Below are positions 9,758-18,989 of a stretch of 64,000 nucleotides of DNA, one piece after another. The notes under the pieces were generated by a model. It was not told the DNA's origin. It saw nothing but the letters and a program-made list of their open reading frames with translations, and did no database searches. Each line of letters opens with the position of its first letter. The first letter of the stretch is position 1. The stretch lies in the NCBI GenBank assembly GCA_947258585.1, contig CAMYIZ010000004.1:1-64000 (forward strand), given 5' to 3'. The translations under genes and the position numbers were made by a program. Origin of the DNA: an uncultured Haliea sp. GTDB lineage: Bacteria; Pseudomonadota; Gammaproteobacteria; Pseudomonadales; Halieaceae.

Positions 9758-10600
9758 TTAGTTGGCATCCGGCAAACCAGACTTCCCCGCCTCGCGGATC
9801 ATCGGCTGGTATTCTGCAAACGCGGGGCCCGCAGCAGTCGCTCCCACGGTAAAGCCCGCATCCGTGGTCAGGGTGTGCCCTGTGGTATAGCCGGATTCGT
9901 CGCTCGCCAACCACAGGGCGGCATTCGCCACATCTTCCGCCAGGCCCGGACGACCGCGCAGTGGGGACGCCTCGGCAAGGATTGCCTTCGCGCCATCGAT
10001 ATCAGCGGGGTTACCGGTCAAAACACTCGCCACCATGGGTGTGGCCATGGACGCGGCGGCGATCGCATTCACGCGCACCGTGCTGCCCGCCAGTTCTGCT
10101 GCCACGTTCTTGGTCAGCCCCACCACCCCGTGCTTGGCCGCGGTGTAGGCATGCGGCCCCAGGCCTCCCATCAGGCCCGCCGTGCTGGCCATGTTGATGA
10201 TGGAACCGGAGCGTTGCGGCACCATGACCCGCGCCGCGTGCTTGGTGCAATAGAAGGCCCCGTTCAACAAGACATCGATACTGAACCGCCATTCGGCGCC
10301 GGGGGTGGTTGCCACAGGCCCCACGGCGCCGACAATGCCGGCACTGTTGAAGAGGATATCGAGCCTGCCAAACTGGCTGACAGCCGCATCAACCGCCCCG
10401 CCGACACTGTCTTCATCGGTAATGTTGCAGTGCACATACATGGCATCTTCGCCGTAGCTGGCCGCCAGTGCCTGGCCGGCTTCGTCCTGGATATCGCACA
10501 GGCACACCTTGCAGCCCTCATCGATAAACCGCGCCACCGCAGCGGCACCAATACCACTGGCGGCGCCCGTAATCAGGGCCACCTTTCCTTGCAAGCGCAT
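9758..10600 (-). CDS. SDR family NAD(P)-dependent oxidoreductase
   Basis: MRLQGKVALITGAASGIGAAAVARF (TGxxxGIG), NSAG, YTAAKHGV (YxxxK). Likely start at 10600 within ORF 9758..10633. Confidence 0.93.
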   Translation of the reverse strand: MRLQGKVALITGAASGIGAAAVARFIDEGCKVCLCDIQDEAGQALAASYGEDAMYVHCNITDEDSVGGAVDAAVSQFGRLDILFNSAGIVGAVGPVATTPGAEWRFSIDVLLNGAFYCTKHAARVMVPQRSGSIINMASTAGLMGGLGPHAYTAAKHGVVGLTKNVAAELAGSTVRVNAIAAASMATPMVASVLTGNPADIDGAKAILAEASPLRGRPGLAEDVANAALWLASDESGYTTGHTLTTDAGFTVGATAAGPAFAEYQPMIREAGKSGLPDAN

Positions 10601-10614
10601 CGTTGTCTCCTTGT

Positions 10615-10641
10615 AAAAAAAGGGCCGGGACAAGCCCGGCC
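10615..10641 (-). terminator. Rho-independent terminator for the minus-strand gene ending at 10651
   Basis: Plus strand AAAAAAAGGGCCGGGACAAGCCCGGCC; on the minus strand a perfect 7-bp stem GGCCGGG-CTTGT-CCCGGCC followed by CTTTTTTT. Confidence 0.85.
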
Positions 10642-10650
10642 GGTTTGCAC

Positions 10651-11238
10651 TCAGTCCCTGCCAACCCAGTGGTAGAGCAGATCGTCAGGATAGCGACGAC
10701 CGATGGTCTCGGGGGCGATATCGTCAAAGCCCTGGCTGCTCGGGGGCTCCAGGCGAGTCCAGTCAGTCATTCCGGTACGCCGGGTAATACGCCACTCGCC
10801 ATCGCGCAGGGCGAAATGGTCCAGGTAACGGCCACCGACGAAATAGTCCATCTCCGTATCGCAGGCATTGGGTGGTGCCTGGGGATCACCGCGCGGACGC
10901 ATGCGGTGGAAGGCCGTGAAGTAGGTCTCCGCCACTGCGTGATCCGCGGAAGTGAGCTCAACGAGGATATTGCCAAGCTGGTGGTGCGTGCGGGTGTGGC
11001 TGGAAAGCACCCCGATGGCAAATTCGACAAAATCCCGCGGGCCGCCATCGGCGGGCCGGGGAGCGTCAGGCGCCGAGGACGGCCCCTGGTAGAAGTGATG
11101 GTGCACCGAGTCCGGGTGAAAGACGCTGCGCAGCAGCGTCTCATCCAGACGATCCAGAGCACGGGCGTAGCGGACGATCACTTCCGTGATCGCCTGCTTC
11201 GCCAGCAAGGACTGCAACTGGTCGTTCATGTCAGGCAT
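10651..11238 (-). CDS. SnoaL-like / NTF2-fold polyketide-cyclase-like protein
   Basis: LLAKQAITEVIVRYARALDRLDETLLRSVFHPDSVHHH...; typical SnoaL_4 N-terminus and size. Confidence 0.75.
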   Translation of the reverse strand: MPDMNDQLQSLLAKQAITEVIVRYARALDRLDETLLRSVFHPDSVHHHFYQGPSSAPDAPRPADGGPRDFVEFAIGVLSSHTRTHHQLGNILVELTSADHAVAETYFTAFHRMRPRGDPQAPPNACDTEMDYFVGGRYLDHFALRDGEWRITRRTGMTDWTRLEPPSSQGFDDIAPETIGRRYPDDLLYHWVGRD

Positions 11239-11243
11239 GAGGA

Positions 11244-13529
11244 TCAGTTGAAGTTGTAAACCACTTCCAGGCCATAAGTGCGCGGCGGACGGGTGGCGGC
11301 GTAGGACCAGAGGCCCGCCACTTCGTAGCCGTGGGTGTAGCCATCCTCATCTGACAGGTTGCGCCCGAACACGCTGAACTGCAGGTTGTTGATGGCGTAG
11401 TTTATGGAGGCATCAACGATGCCCTGGCTGTCGTTTTCCAGCTCGGCATTGTTGGTAACGCTGGTGTGGTGCTCACCAATATAGCGGTAGGCACCGCGAA
11501 TCCAGGCATTACCGCCGGCCACATCCCACTCGTAGGTGGCGTCGATGGTCCCGGTAAACTCTGGCGAGCGACGGAACTCAAGGCCGCTGAAATCCACGAG
11601 CGTTCCCTCCGCGTCCAGGAATACGAAATCATCGTATTCGGAGTCCAGGAAGCCCAGGTTGGCGCGCACGCTGAAGTTCTCGTTCAGGTAGGCCATGGCT
11701 TCCAGTTCGATCCCGCGCATGGTGGCAGTGGAAGGATTGGCCACCACAGTCTTCTGCCCGGTGTCGGTTTCATTGGAGGGCAACTGCAGCTCCTCCTGCT
11801 TGTCCTTGTAGTCCATGTTGAACACGGTGGCGTTCAGGCGCAGCCGATTGTCAAACAACTCGGACTTGATACCGATTTCGTAGTTGTCGATGGTCTCGGG
11901 ATCGTAGGGCTGAAAGGCCTCTTCCACGCTGGCAACACGACCATTGAAACCGCCCGCGCGGTAGCCGCGGGAGTAGGTGGCGTACACCATGATGTTGTCG
12001 TCCAGCGCATAGCGCAGGCCCACCTTGGGCGTGAACTCATCCCACTTCTCCTCGGGGTGACTGGTGCGCCCATCGGCTACGGTGAACACCTCGCCATACT
12101 GCTCGGAGGTCTTCTCGTCCTCGGTGTAACGGCCACCCAGGGTCAGGGTCCATTTGTCGGTGAAGCGATAGTCCGCCTCGAAGAAGGCCGCAATGGAGTC
12201 GGTCGTCTGCCGGGTGGTTTGCGGAATGTCCGCGATCAGGCTGGTGAAGCCAGGGTCGTTGGGAGCACCGTTGGCAAGATCAAGGAAGCCGATATAGGAG
12301 CGCATGCGGCTCTCGTACTCGGAATCCCAGAAGAACAGGCCGCCGACCATGCTGAAGGCGCCGCCATCATCCCAGGTCAGGCGCAATTCGTGGCTGTCCT
12401 GCTTCCACTCACCCGGACGCCGGGTGTGGTAAAGCAGATCCGGGGTGCCGTCCCAGTCCTGCAGGCTGTCCTCATCGGACTCCCAGCGGCCGAAAATGTA
12501 GTCAAAGCGCAGGGCATCGCTGATTTCCCAGCGCGCCTCCACGATGTGGGTATCAGTGTCGAAAGACGCTTCCATGAAATTGTCGTTGAGGTCATCGCGC
12601 AGCGTCACGTTCGTCACCAGGCCGGGCGCCGGGGCGGGCTCACCGCCACCGCCGGCAACGCCGTTGCGGTCACCGGTGATCGTTGTGTTGAGATTCGGTG
12701 AACAGTAGTTGTAGAAAATACAGAACGCCTGATCCGGGCGCGTGACATTGACCAGCGCTGGCGTATCCTGATCCAAACGCTCGCGGATATAGGAATACTC
12801 CAGTTCCAGCGTGTCGGTTGCACTCCAGAGGAAATTGGCGCCCAACTGCTCATAGTCCTGACGACCCTGGTCACCGCGACGGGTGACGTTGTCGTAATAA
12901 CCCTCGCCCTGATCGCGCTTGGACGCCGTCAGCTTGACGGCAAGATCGTCGGTCACGGCAAAGTTGAATACACCATCCAGATACCAGGTATCGTAGTTTT
13001 CGACGCCGGCACGGAAGCGGCCGCCGAGCTCACCGGTAGGCTGGGTGCGGGTGACGTTGATGATGCCACCCACGGTATTCCGGCCAAACAGGGTACCCTG
13101 GGGGCCGCGCAACACTTCCACGCTGGCAATGTCGATCCCGCGCATCAGGGCACCGGCCGTGGAGCCGATGAAAAGGCCATCGACGCTGACGCCGACCGCC
13201 GGGTCGAAATTTTTCTCCAGGTCTGCGACGCCGACACCGCGGATGAAAATGGCAGCGGTACCCCCGGGACCCTGGCCGGTATCATCGATGATCACGTTGG
13301 GGGCGATATTGGCCAGATCCTGGATGTCGCGTGCGAACTGACGCTGGATTTCCGTCTCGCTGAGAGCGCTGACCGCGAGGCCTACGTCCTGCATGCTCTC
13401 TTCCCGCTTACGGGCGGTAACGGTAATCTCTTCCAGCATACCCGCTTGGGCGTTGACCACGGTCGGAGCCGACAGGCCCACCGAGGCCGCTGCGATGGCG
13501 GCAAACATGATGTTGCGTTGTGTTTTCAT
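11244..13529 (-). CDS. TonB-dependent receptor
   Basis: 761 aa; LEEITVTARKREESMQDVGLAVSALSETEI, EVLRGPQGTLFGRNTVGGIINV, C-terminal TYGLEVVYNFN. Confidence 0.95.
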   Translation of the reverse strand: MKTQRNIMFAAIAAASVGLSAPTVVNAQAGMLEEITVTARKREESMQDVGLAVSALSETEIQRQFARDIQDLANIAPNVIIDDTGQGPGGTAAIFIRGVGVADLEKNFDPAVGVSVDGLFIGSTAGALMRGIDIASVEVLRGPQGTLFGRNTVGGIINVTRTQPTGELGGRFRAGVENYDTWYLDGVFNFAVTDDLAVKLTASKRDQGEGYYDNVTRRGDQGRQDYEQLGANFLWSATDTLELEYSYIRERLDQDTPALVNVTRPDQAFCIFYNYCSPNLNTTITGDRNGVAGGGGEPAPAPGLVTNVTLRDDLNDNFMEASFDTDTHIVEARWEISDALRFDYIFGRWESDEDSLQDWDGTPDLLYHTRRPGEWKQDSHELRLTWDDGGAFSMVGGLFFWDSEYESRMRSYIGFLDLANGAPNDPGFTSLIADIPQTTRQTTDSIAAFFEADYRFTDKWTLTLGGRYTEDEKTSEQYGEVFTVADGRTSHPEEKWDEFTPKVGLRYALDDNIMVYATYSRGYRAGGFNGRVASVEEAFQPYDPETIDNYEIGIKSELFDNRLRLNATVFNMDYKDKQEELQLPSNETDTGQKTVVANPSTATMRGIELEAMAYLNENFSVRANLGFLDSEYDDFVFLDAEGTLVDFSGLEFRRSPEFTGTIDATYEWDVAGGNAWIRGAYRYIGEHHTSVTNNAELENDSQGIVDASINYAINNLQFSVFGRNLSDEDGYTHGYEVAGLWSYAATRPPRTYGLEVVYNFN

Positions 13530-13599
13530 GGTGCGTCTCCTCGACGGTATTGTTAATCGTTATTTGCTTGCGGCTTGTACTATCTTGCCAGGGCCTCTT

Positions 13600-14085
13600 T
13601 CAGCCCTGCGGCGCCCTCAGCGGCGCGCCGGGTATGGGGTTGAAATAGTGAATCTTGACGTCGCGCTGGATAATCTTCCAGTGCCCGTCCTGGCGGCGCA
13701 CCGTATCAGTATAGGTCGCCCCGACGATCTGGCAGTCGGTGTCGCCGGTCAGGGTACCCACGCAGTCCACGTCGCAGACGCAGCTGGCGTTGTCCGCATC
13801 GAGGAAGCGGATGACGTGGTTGGTGGACAGGTGGTGCGACTCCTGCCAGGCGGGCCAGAGGATATCCTGAACCGCTTTGCGGATACCATCGTGGCCGCTG
13901 AAAGAACCGAAGGGCGGGCCGATGTTCCAGACACAGTCCTTGCTCCAGATGGACAGGAAACGGTCGAAATCGCGTTTGTCGAAGCCGTGACAGTAATCCG
14001 ATGTCAGATCGATAATGGCCTGCCGACTTTCCAGTTCGTCGATTCTTGCCACCAGGGCTGCCAGCATCGCGCTGTCGTCAGCCAT
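13600..14085 (-). CDS. SnoaL-like / NTF2-fold protein
   Basis: MADDSAMLAALVARIDELESRQAIIDLTSDYCHGFDKRDFDRFLSIWSKDCVW; ATG at 14085 preceded by GAGGTGG (ORF track start at 14094 is GTG). Confidence 0.75.
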   Translation of the reverse strand: MADDSAMLAALVARIDELESRQAIIDLTSDYCHGFDKRDFDRFLSIWSKDCVWNIGPPFGSFSGHDGIRKAVQDILWPAWQESHHLSTNHVIRFLDADNASCVCDVDCVGTLTGDTDCQIVGATYTDTVRRQDGHWKIIQRDVKIHYFNPIPGAPLRAPQG

Positions 14086-14160
14086 ATATACCACCTCGTG
14101 CCATTGTTATCGTTAATATATCCGCAGCAAACCGCGGTCAGCCAATGTTAACCGAGTTCG

Positions 14161-14179
14161 CTTGTTTGCGTCTAGCAAG
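14161..14179. promoter_or_regulatory. Putative operator (imperfect inverted repeat) overlapping the -10 element
   Basis: CTTGTTTGCGTCTAGCAAG; 17/19 identical to CTTGTTTGCATCTAACAAG at 29968..29986. Confidence 0.5.
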
Positions 14180-14205
14180 TGTAGAGGTATTTCAGGCCGA
14201 GTCAA
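14178..14205 (-). promoter_or_regulatory. Putative sigma70-type promoter TTGACT-N16-TACACT upstream of the SnoaL-like gene
   Basis: Minus strand TTGACT (14205-14200), 16-nt spacer, TACACT (14183-14178). Same architecture as at 29985..30012. Confidence 0.5.
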
Positions 14206-14357
14206 GCCATCAGCCCGGCACAATGCCGGGCCGCAGGGCACTCGAAAATCGTTGCAGCCTGTTTCAGGCAGGCAAAAAAGTCAGGCCATGGCGCTCTGGC
14301 AGCGGCCGGTTTGCGAAGTTGCCAGCTGACATATTTCGCGCACCATGCCCCCGCAGC

Positions 14358-16205
14358 TTACTCCCGGGGACCAAAGGCGAGCAGCACATTCCCGGGCATG
14401 TGGAAGTAGATCCCATACCCCGAATTGACGAACATCATGCCGTTGCTGAACACCGGGCCAGCGGCGCCACCAAACGAGCCTCCCCTGGCGGTACCGCCAT
14501 CAGTGGTCTGGTATTCCCGCACGCTGTCAAAGGACCACAGCACCTTGCCATCGCTCTTGTCGTAGGCGCGCAGCACCCCGTCCATGGCCCCCGCAACGAC
14601 CGCGCCGTCGATGGCCGAAGCCGCGGCAGACAGGCCGGGCTGACAGAACTCGCGCCCCTCGCAGATGTCCGCGTTGCGGTTGAACCACAGTACCTCACCG
14701 CTGCGGATATCGACCCCATACATACCCGGGAACATCTCCCCCGGCCAGCGCGGGCCACCGTCAAAGTCCGACATCGGCACGTAGAGGACATCCCCGTCCA
14801 GCGCCATGCCGAAATGGACACCGCCCTGGATACCGCCGCGCCCCAGCTTCTTGCGCCAGACAATCTCCCCGCCCTTGTCGGGGTCCAGGGCAAAGACCTC
14901 GCCGGACTTCTGCCCCGCCAGCACCAGGTCGCGCCCGTCCGAGGTGGTCGCGAGGATGGTCGCGGCACCGAAATCGTAGTCGGGGCCGTCCTCCGGCGGG
15001 CAGTTGATCCGGTCTTCGGTTTCACAGCCCATGTTCCAGGCGTCACCGGCCGTCATCTGCTGGCTCCAGACGATGCTGCCGTCGTCGAGACTGAGCGCCA
15101 GGATGGCGTCGCTGGTGTCGTTGGCCGGTGAGGAATAGTTCTCCCCCGTGCCGACGTACATGACACCACGCGCGGGGTCCAGTGCCGGCGTATTCCAGAC
15201 CGGCGAACCCGAGGGCGCAATCCGCGCCGTACCCGCCGCGTTCTTCCCGACCACGGCGGGCTGCTCCGCAATCGTGTAGCTGGTGTGCAGCTTCTCACCA
15301 CTGCGGGCTGCGTAGACCGCAACGCCACCGCGGAAGGTACAGCAGGCGTAGCCGGGGTCCGCCGCAGCCGTCACTTCCAGCGAGGACAGGGGCACATACA
15401 GGCGGTCGCCGTGAAGCGCAGGGGACGCGGTCAGGGTCAGGCTGGGATGGTCGTCGGGCCGGTCGCGCCACACCAGTTCGCCGGTGACCGCGTTGAGCGC
15501 GTAGACGTTCCCGACCAGGTCACCAAAATACAGCAGCGGCGCCGCGGTGGAACCCTCCTCCCAGTCGGCCACGACAATACCGTTGCGGACTTCCGCCACG
15601 GTGGAGAAGCGCCAGCGGATGCAGCCGGTCTCCCGGTCCAGGGCGTAGACGGTACCGTCCTGGCTACCGACGAACAGGGCGCCGCCGGCAATCGCCGGTT
15701 GGGAGCGGGCGCGCAGGGCGCCGGGGAACGCGAAGGCCCACTTCAGCTCCAGCTTGTCGAGGTCCGCCGCGGTCATTCCCGCCAGCTCGCTGTCATAGAA
15801 GCGGCGGTTGCCGGGGCTTACACCCCAACCCCGGGTGTCCGGGCGCGCGGTGAAATCGAACCGCGCACGCTCGGCGCTGCACATCGGCGCCGCGCTCTGC
15901 AGATGGGCTTCCGCCAGGCTCTGCCCGGACAGATATTCCGCAACGCGCTGCTGCTCCGCCGCGGTCATGCTTGCCGCCTGGGTCTGCATGACGCCGCCCT
16001 GCATGGCGCGCAGGATGGAGCTGGGCGGCATGATCTGCAGCAGGCTCAACTGGGGGGCCTTGGCGACCCCGCCCTCATGGCAACTGGCGCAGTATTGCTG
16101 GTAAAGCGTGGCGCCATCGCGCTCTGTCGCGCTCTCGGTTGCGGCACCGGCAACCGCGCTGCCGGTTGCCAGCAACGCCGCGAAAATCCATTGCAGGTAG
16201 GTCAT
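14358..16205 (-). CDS. Quinohemoprotein (PQQ propeller plus cytochrome c), polyvinyl-alcohol-dehydrogenase-like, paralog 3
   Basis: MTYLQWIFAALLATGSAVAGAATES; CASCH; WGVSPGNRRFYDS; ACCTFRGG; GTGENYSSPAND; ATGA overlap with upstream GST-like gene. Confidence 0.85.
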   Translation of the reverse strand: MTYLQWIFAALLATGSAVAGAATESATERDGATLYQQYCASCHEGGVAKAPQLSLLQIMPPSSILRAMQGGVMQTQAASMTAAEQQRVAEYLSGQSLAEAHLQSAAPMCSAERARFDFTARPDTRGWGVSPGNRRFYDSELAGMTAADLDKLELKWAFAFPGALRARSQPAIAGGALFVGSQDGTVYALDRETGCIRWRFSTVAEVRNGIVVADWEEGSTAAPLLYFGDLVGNVYALNAVTGELVWRDRPDDHPSLTLTASPALHGDRLYVPLSSLEVTAAADPGYACCTFRGGVAVYAARSGEKLHTSYTIAEQPAVVGKNAAGTARIAPSGSPVWNTPALDPARGVMYVGTGENYSSPANDTSDAILALSLDDGSIVWSQQMTAGDAWNMGCETEDRINCPPEDGPDYDFGAATILATTSDGRDLVLAGQKSGEVFALDPDKGGEIVWRKKLGRGGIQGGVHFGMALDGDVLYVPMSDFDGGPRWPGEMFPGMYGVDIRSGEVLWFNRNADICEGREFCQPGLSAAASAIDGAVVAGAMDGVLRAYDKSDGKVLWSFDSVREYQTTDGGTARGGSFGGAAGPVFSNGMMFVNSGYGIYFHMPGNVLLAFGPRE

Positions 16206-17116
16206 GCTGTCTTCTCCACGCGATAGCCCGAACGGGGAAAGTGAACCACCACCTCTCCGGCCCGGGGGTCTGTACGACGAACGGCGATGTCTTCATGGGT
16301 GAGCCTGACCAGCTCTCCCGCAACGGGCACCGCGCCATAATCCTCCGGCGTTACCGCCACTTCCATCCCGGCCGCAAGGCCGGGCATTGCCGCTTCCAGC
16401 ACGACTGTCTCCGCTGTGGAACGCTGTTCCCTGGCGATGGCCAGGGCCGCTGCGGCATCCAGTTCCCGGCGCTCGCCGTGACCCAGTGCCGCTACTTTTT
16501 GCTCCCAGGCACCGACATGGGGAAAGCCCGACAGCAGCGCATCGCCGTTGCGTATATTGCCCCTGCACATCCACACCGGGAAGTAGCCCAGGATGTCGGC
16601 CCATGAGGGCTCGGTACCCAGCAGGTAGTCCCGGCCATCCACCAGCATCGTCTCCAGCAGCTGCAGCTGGGCATTGAACTGTGCATACAGGTGCGGCAGC
16701 TCACCGGGCAGGGAGGCAAAATCGAGGAAACTGAAAAACGCGCTGCGGTCCTTCAGGATCGCCTCCGGCAGGTCGGTATTGGTTCCCATCGACAGCCCGG
16801 CACCGGGCCGGAAAAACGCCGCGTCACTCCAGTTGGCCAGCGCCAGGCACAGGCCCTTGCTGCCCTGGGGGAACAGTGACCGGGCGGGATGGCGGCGCTC
16901 CAGTTCGCTGGCGATACGCTGGGTATCACAATAGATATCGGCGCCAATCTGCAGGACCGGCGTCTTGCGATAGCCGCCGGTCAGCGCGGTCAAGTCAGGT
17001 TTCGGCATGACCACCGGAATCTGTACCGAATGCCAGGCCAGGCCTTTCAGGCCGAAGGCCAGGCGCACCTTTTCGGCGAAGGGCGAGATGTCGAAGTGGT
17101 GCAGGATATAGTCCAT
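16202..17116 (-). CDS. Glutathione S-transferase family protein with ~70-aa C-terminal extension
   Basis: MDYILHHFDISPFAEKVRLAFGLKGLAWHSVQIP... GGYRKTPVLQIGADIYCDTQRIASELE (thioredoxin-like GST N-domain). Confidence 0.8.
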   Translation of the reverse strand: MDYILHHFDISPFAEKVRLAFGLKGLAWHSVQIPVVMPKPDLTALTGGYRKTPVLQIGADIYCDTQRIASELERRHPARSLFPQGSKGLCLALANWSDAAFFRPGAGLSMGTNTDLPEAILKDRSAFFSFLDFASLPGELPHLYAQFNAQLQLLETMLVDGRDYLLGTEPSWADILGYFPVWMCRGNIRNGDALLSGFPHVGAWEQKVAALGHGERRELDAAAALAIAREQRSTAETVVLEAAMPGLAAGMEVAVTPEDYGAVPVAGELVRLTHEDIAVRRTDPRAGEVVVHFPRSGYRVEKTA

Positions 17117-17160
17117 CGGTATTGGCGATCCCTTATTCTATTGTTTTCTGCCCGTTGCCG

Positions 17161-17187
17161 AAAAAAAGGGCCGACAAAGCCGACCCT
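17161..17187 (-). terminator. Rho-independent terminator downstream of the Rieske oxygenase gene
   Basis: Minus strand AGGGTCGGCTTTGTCGGCCCTTTTTTT: 8-bp stem (two G-U pairs), TTT loop, T7 tail. Confidence 0.75.
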
Positions 17188-17224
17188 CAAGCACCGCAAA
17201 CATGGGCCCTGCCGGCTCTTTTCG

Positions 17225-18577
17225 CTACTTCGCCAGCCGGCGTTCAAGTTCCACATGAAAGTGCCGCAAACGCTGCTCCTGCTCGCTCCAGAGCTGGCCG
17301 TCAAAGCCGCGCGAGCGCATGCCCTGCTGCACTACCGGCAACAGGGAGGCGTCCTGGCTGAGCACCAGCCCGAGATTGGCGTTCTCCTCGATGCTGTAGT
17401 ACTCGGTTGCCGGACGCTGCTTGCCGGTGGTGTCGGTATCCTCCGGCAGGCCCATCCAGGCCGGCGGCTTGTAGCTGCCATCCGCCACCGGGAAGATCAG
17501 GGTCATGGTGTCGTAGTAGAAGCGCTCCGGATCCGTTTCGTGGGGCAGGAACCGCATCAGGAATACCGCCTCCGGATGGCATCCGATCTGGACGTTGGGG
17601 AAGATCCCCGTTGCCCAGCTGTCCGACAGCTGGCCATCGACAAAACGCTCGTATTCCAGCCCCAGTCGCTGGGCCCGGGCGCGCTTGCCCTCCTGGATCG
17701 CGCGGCGCACATCGGCAGCGGTGCCGGTAAAGCCGTCGGCGTCAATGCCGGCATCCTGCAGCATCATCTTCAGGCCCTCGTTGACGGTGGTCTGATCGTG
17801 GATGCGCGGACTGGGCTGTCCCAGCGGCACGATCATGCGGCTGGCGCCATTCGGATACAGGTCGTACTGCACGTTCAGGTCGCCCATCACGCCGCGGGTC
17901 TCGGGGTGCACCGCGTGCAGGTGGTAGCTCTCGTAAAAGGCTTCCACGCCCACCTTCCAGTTGGCGCCCCACTCGCTGCGGACATGGCGCACCACCTTCA
18001 TCTGGTCGAGGCGATAGGCCTCGAGGTAGCCCTCGGGCAGGCCAATCGCTTCCCGCAGCGGCCCCGGGTTGGCGTCCATATTGATAAACACGATGCCCGC
18101 ATGGGTGTCGCAGGCGACCGGCTTGAGGCCGGGGCGGTGGGCGATCACTTCCGGCTTGAAGTACTCCTCGTCGGTAATCCGCCGGAGCTCGCCGGTATGG
18201 TGGAAACTCCAGCTGTGGAAGGGGCAGACAAAGACCTTGCGATTGCCGCGCTCCTCGTGGACCAGGCGGGCACCGCGGTGACTGCAGACGTTGTAGAAGG
18301 CCTTGATACCCTCCTCGGCGCGGGTCACGATGATGGACTCGTTGCCAATGTCGAACAGGAAGTAATCGCCGACCCTGGGGATATCCGCCTCGACCCCGGC
18401 AATGAGCCAGCTGCGCGTCCAGATCTTGTCCCACTCCAGTGCCATGTAATCGCGGCTGAAATAGCCATCCTTGCTGGCAATGTCAACGCCGTTGTCGAGT
18501 TCCGGCTGCTTGGACTCCAGCGACTCCGCCGGGGCATCCGGATTGATAACCGCTATGGGAACTCCCTTCGCATTCAT
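17225..18577 (-). CDS. Rieske non-heme iron aromatic-ring-hydroxylating-type oxygenase, alpha subunit
   Basis: CSHRGARLVHEERGNRKVFVCPFHSWSFHHTGEL (Rieske CxH-x17-CxxH); EAFYESYHLHAVHPE (catalytic Fe site). Confidence 0.92.
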   Translation of the reverse strand: MNAKGVPIAVINPDAPAESLESKQPELDNGVDIASKDGYFSRDYMALEWDKIWTRSWLIAGVEADIPRVGDYFLFDIGNESIIVTRAEEGIKAFYNVCSHRGARLVHEERGNRKVFVCPFHSWSFHHTGELRRITDEEYFKPEVIAHRPGLKPVACDTHAGIVFINMDANPGPLREAIGLPEGYLEAYRLDQMKVVRHVRSEWGANWKVGVEAFYESYHLHAVHPETRGVMGDLNVQYDLYPNGASRMIVPLGQPSPRIHDQTTVNEGLKMMLQDAGIDADGFTGTAADVRRAIQEGKRARAQRLGLEYERFVDGQLSDSWATGIFPNVQIGCHPEAVFLMRFLPHETDPERFYYDTMTLIFPVADGSYKPPAWMGLPEDTDTTGKQRPATEYYSIEENANLGLVLSQDASLLPVVQQGMRSRGFDGQLWSEQEQRLRHFHVELERRLAK

Positions 18578-18589
18578 GGCTGCTCTCCT

Positions 18590-18988
18590 CTAGTTGTTAT
18601 GGAGTGTGAAAACCGGCAGGGTGACGCTATCCGACCAGGCCGCGAAATTCACCCGGACTTGCGCCCCCACCGCCACATCTTCCGGGGCACAGTCGACGAT
18701 ATGGCTCATCAGCGTAGGCCCCTCTTCCAGGGCGATCAAGGCAACCACGTAGGGCGCCTCGTAGGCCGCCGAAATCGCCCGCCGCACCACGGTAAAACTG
18801 CTGACCGAACCGCGCCCGCTGGCGGCGGTCCAGCTGAGATCACGGCCGTGACACTCGGCACACATGATCCGCGGATAGAACTGGTAGCTGCCGCAGTTGC
18901 CGCAGCACTGCAGGCGCAGTTCGCCCACCCGGCAGCCGGCGATGAATGCATCGGCCAGGTTGCCCGGTGCCGGTTGGATTTTGTTCAT
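18590..18988 (-). CDS. Zn-ribbon/OB-fold acyl-CoA-associated protein (DUF35 family)
   Basis: LRLQCCGNCGSYQFYPRIMCAECHGRDLSWTAASGRGSVSSFTVV: rubredoxin-like ribbon plus OB-fold, directly upstream of the thiolase. Confidence 0.88.
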   Translation of the reverse strand: MNKIQPAPGNLADAFIAGCRVGELRLQCCGNCGSYQFYPRIMCAECHGRDLSWTAASGRGSVSSFTVVRRAISAAYEAPYVVALIALEEGPTLMSHIVDCAPEDVAVGAQVRVNFAAWSDSVTLPVFTLHNN

Positions 18989-18989
18989 G

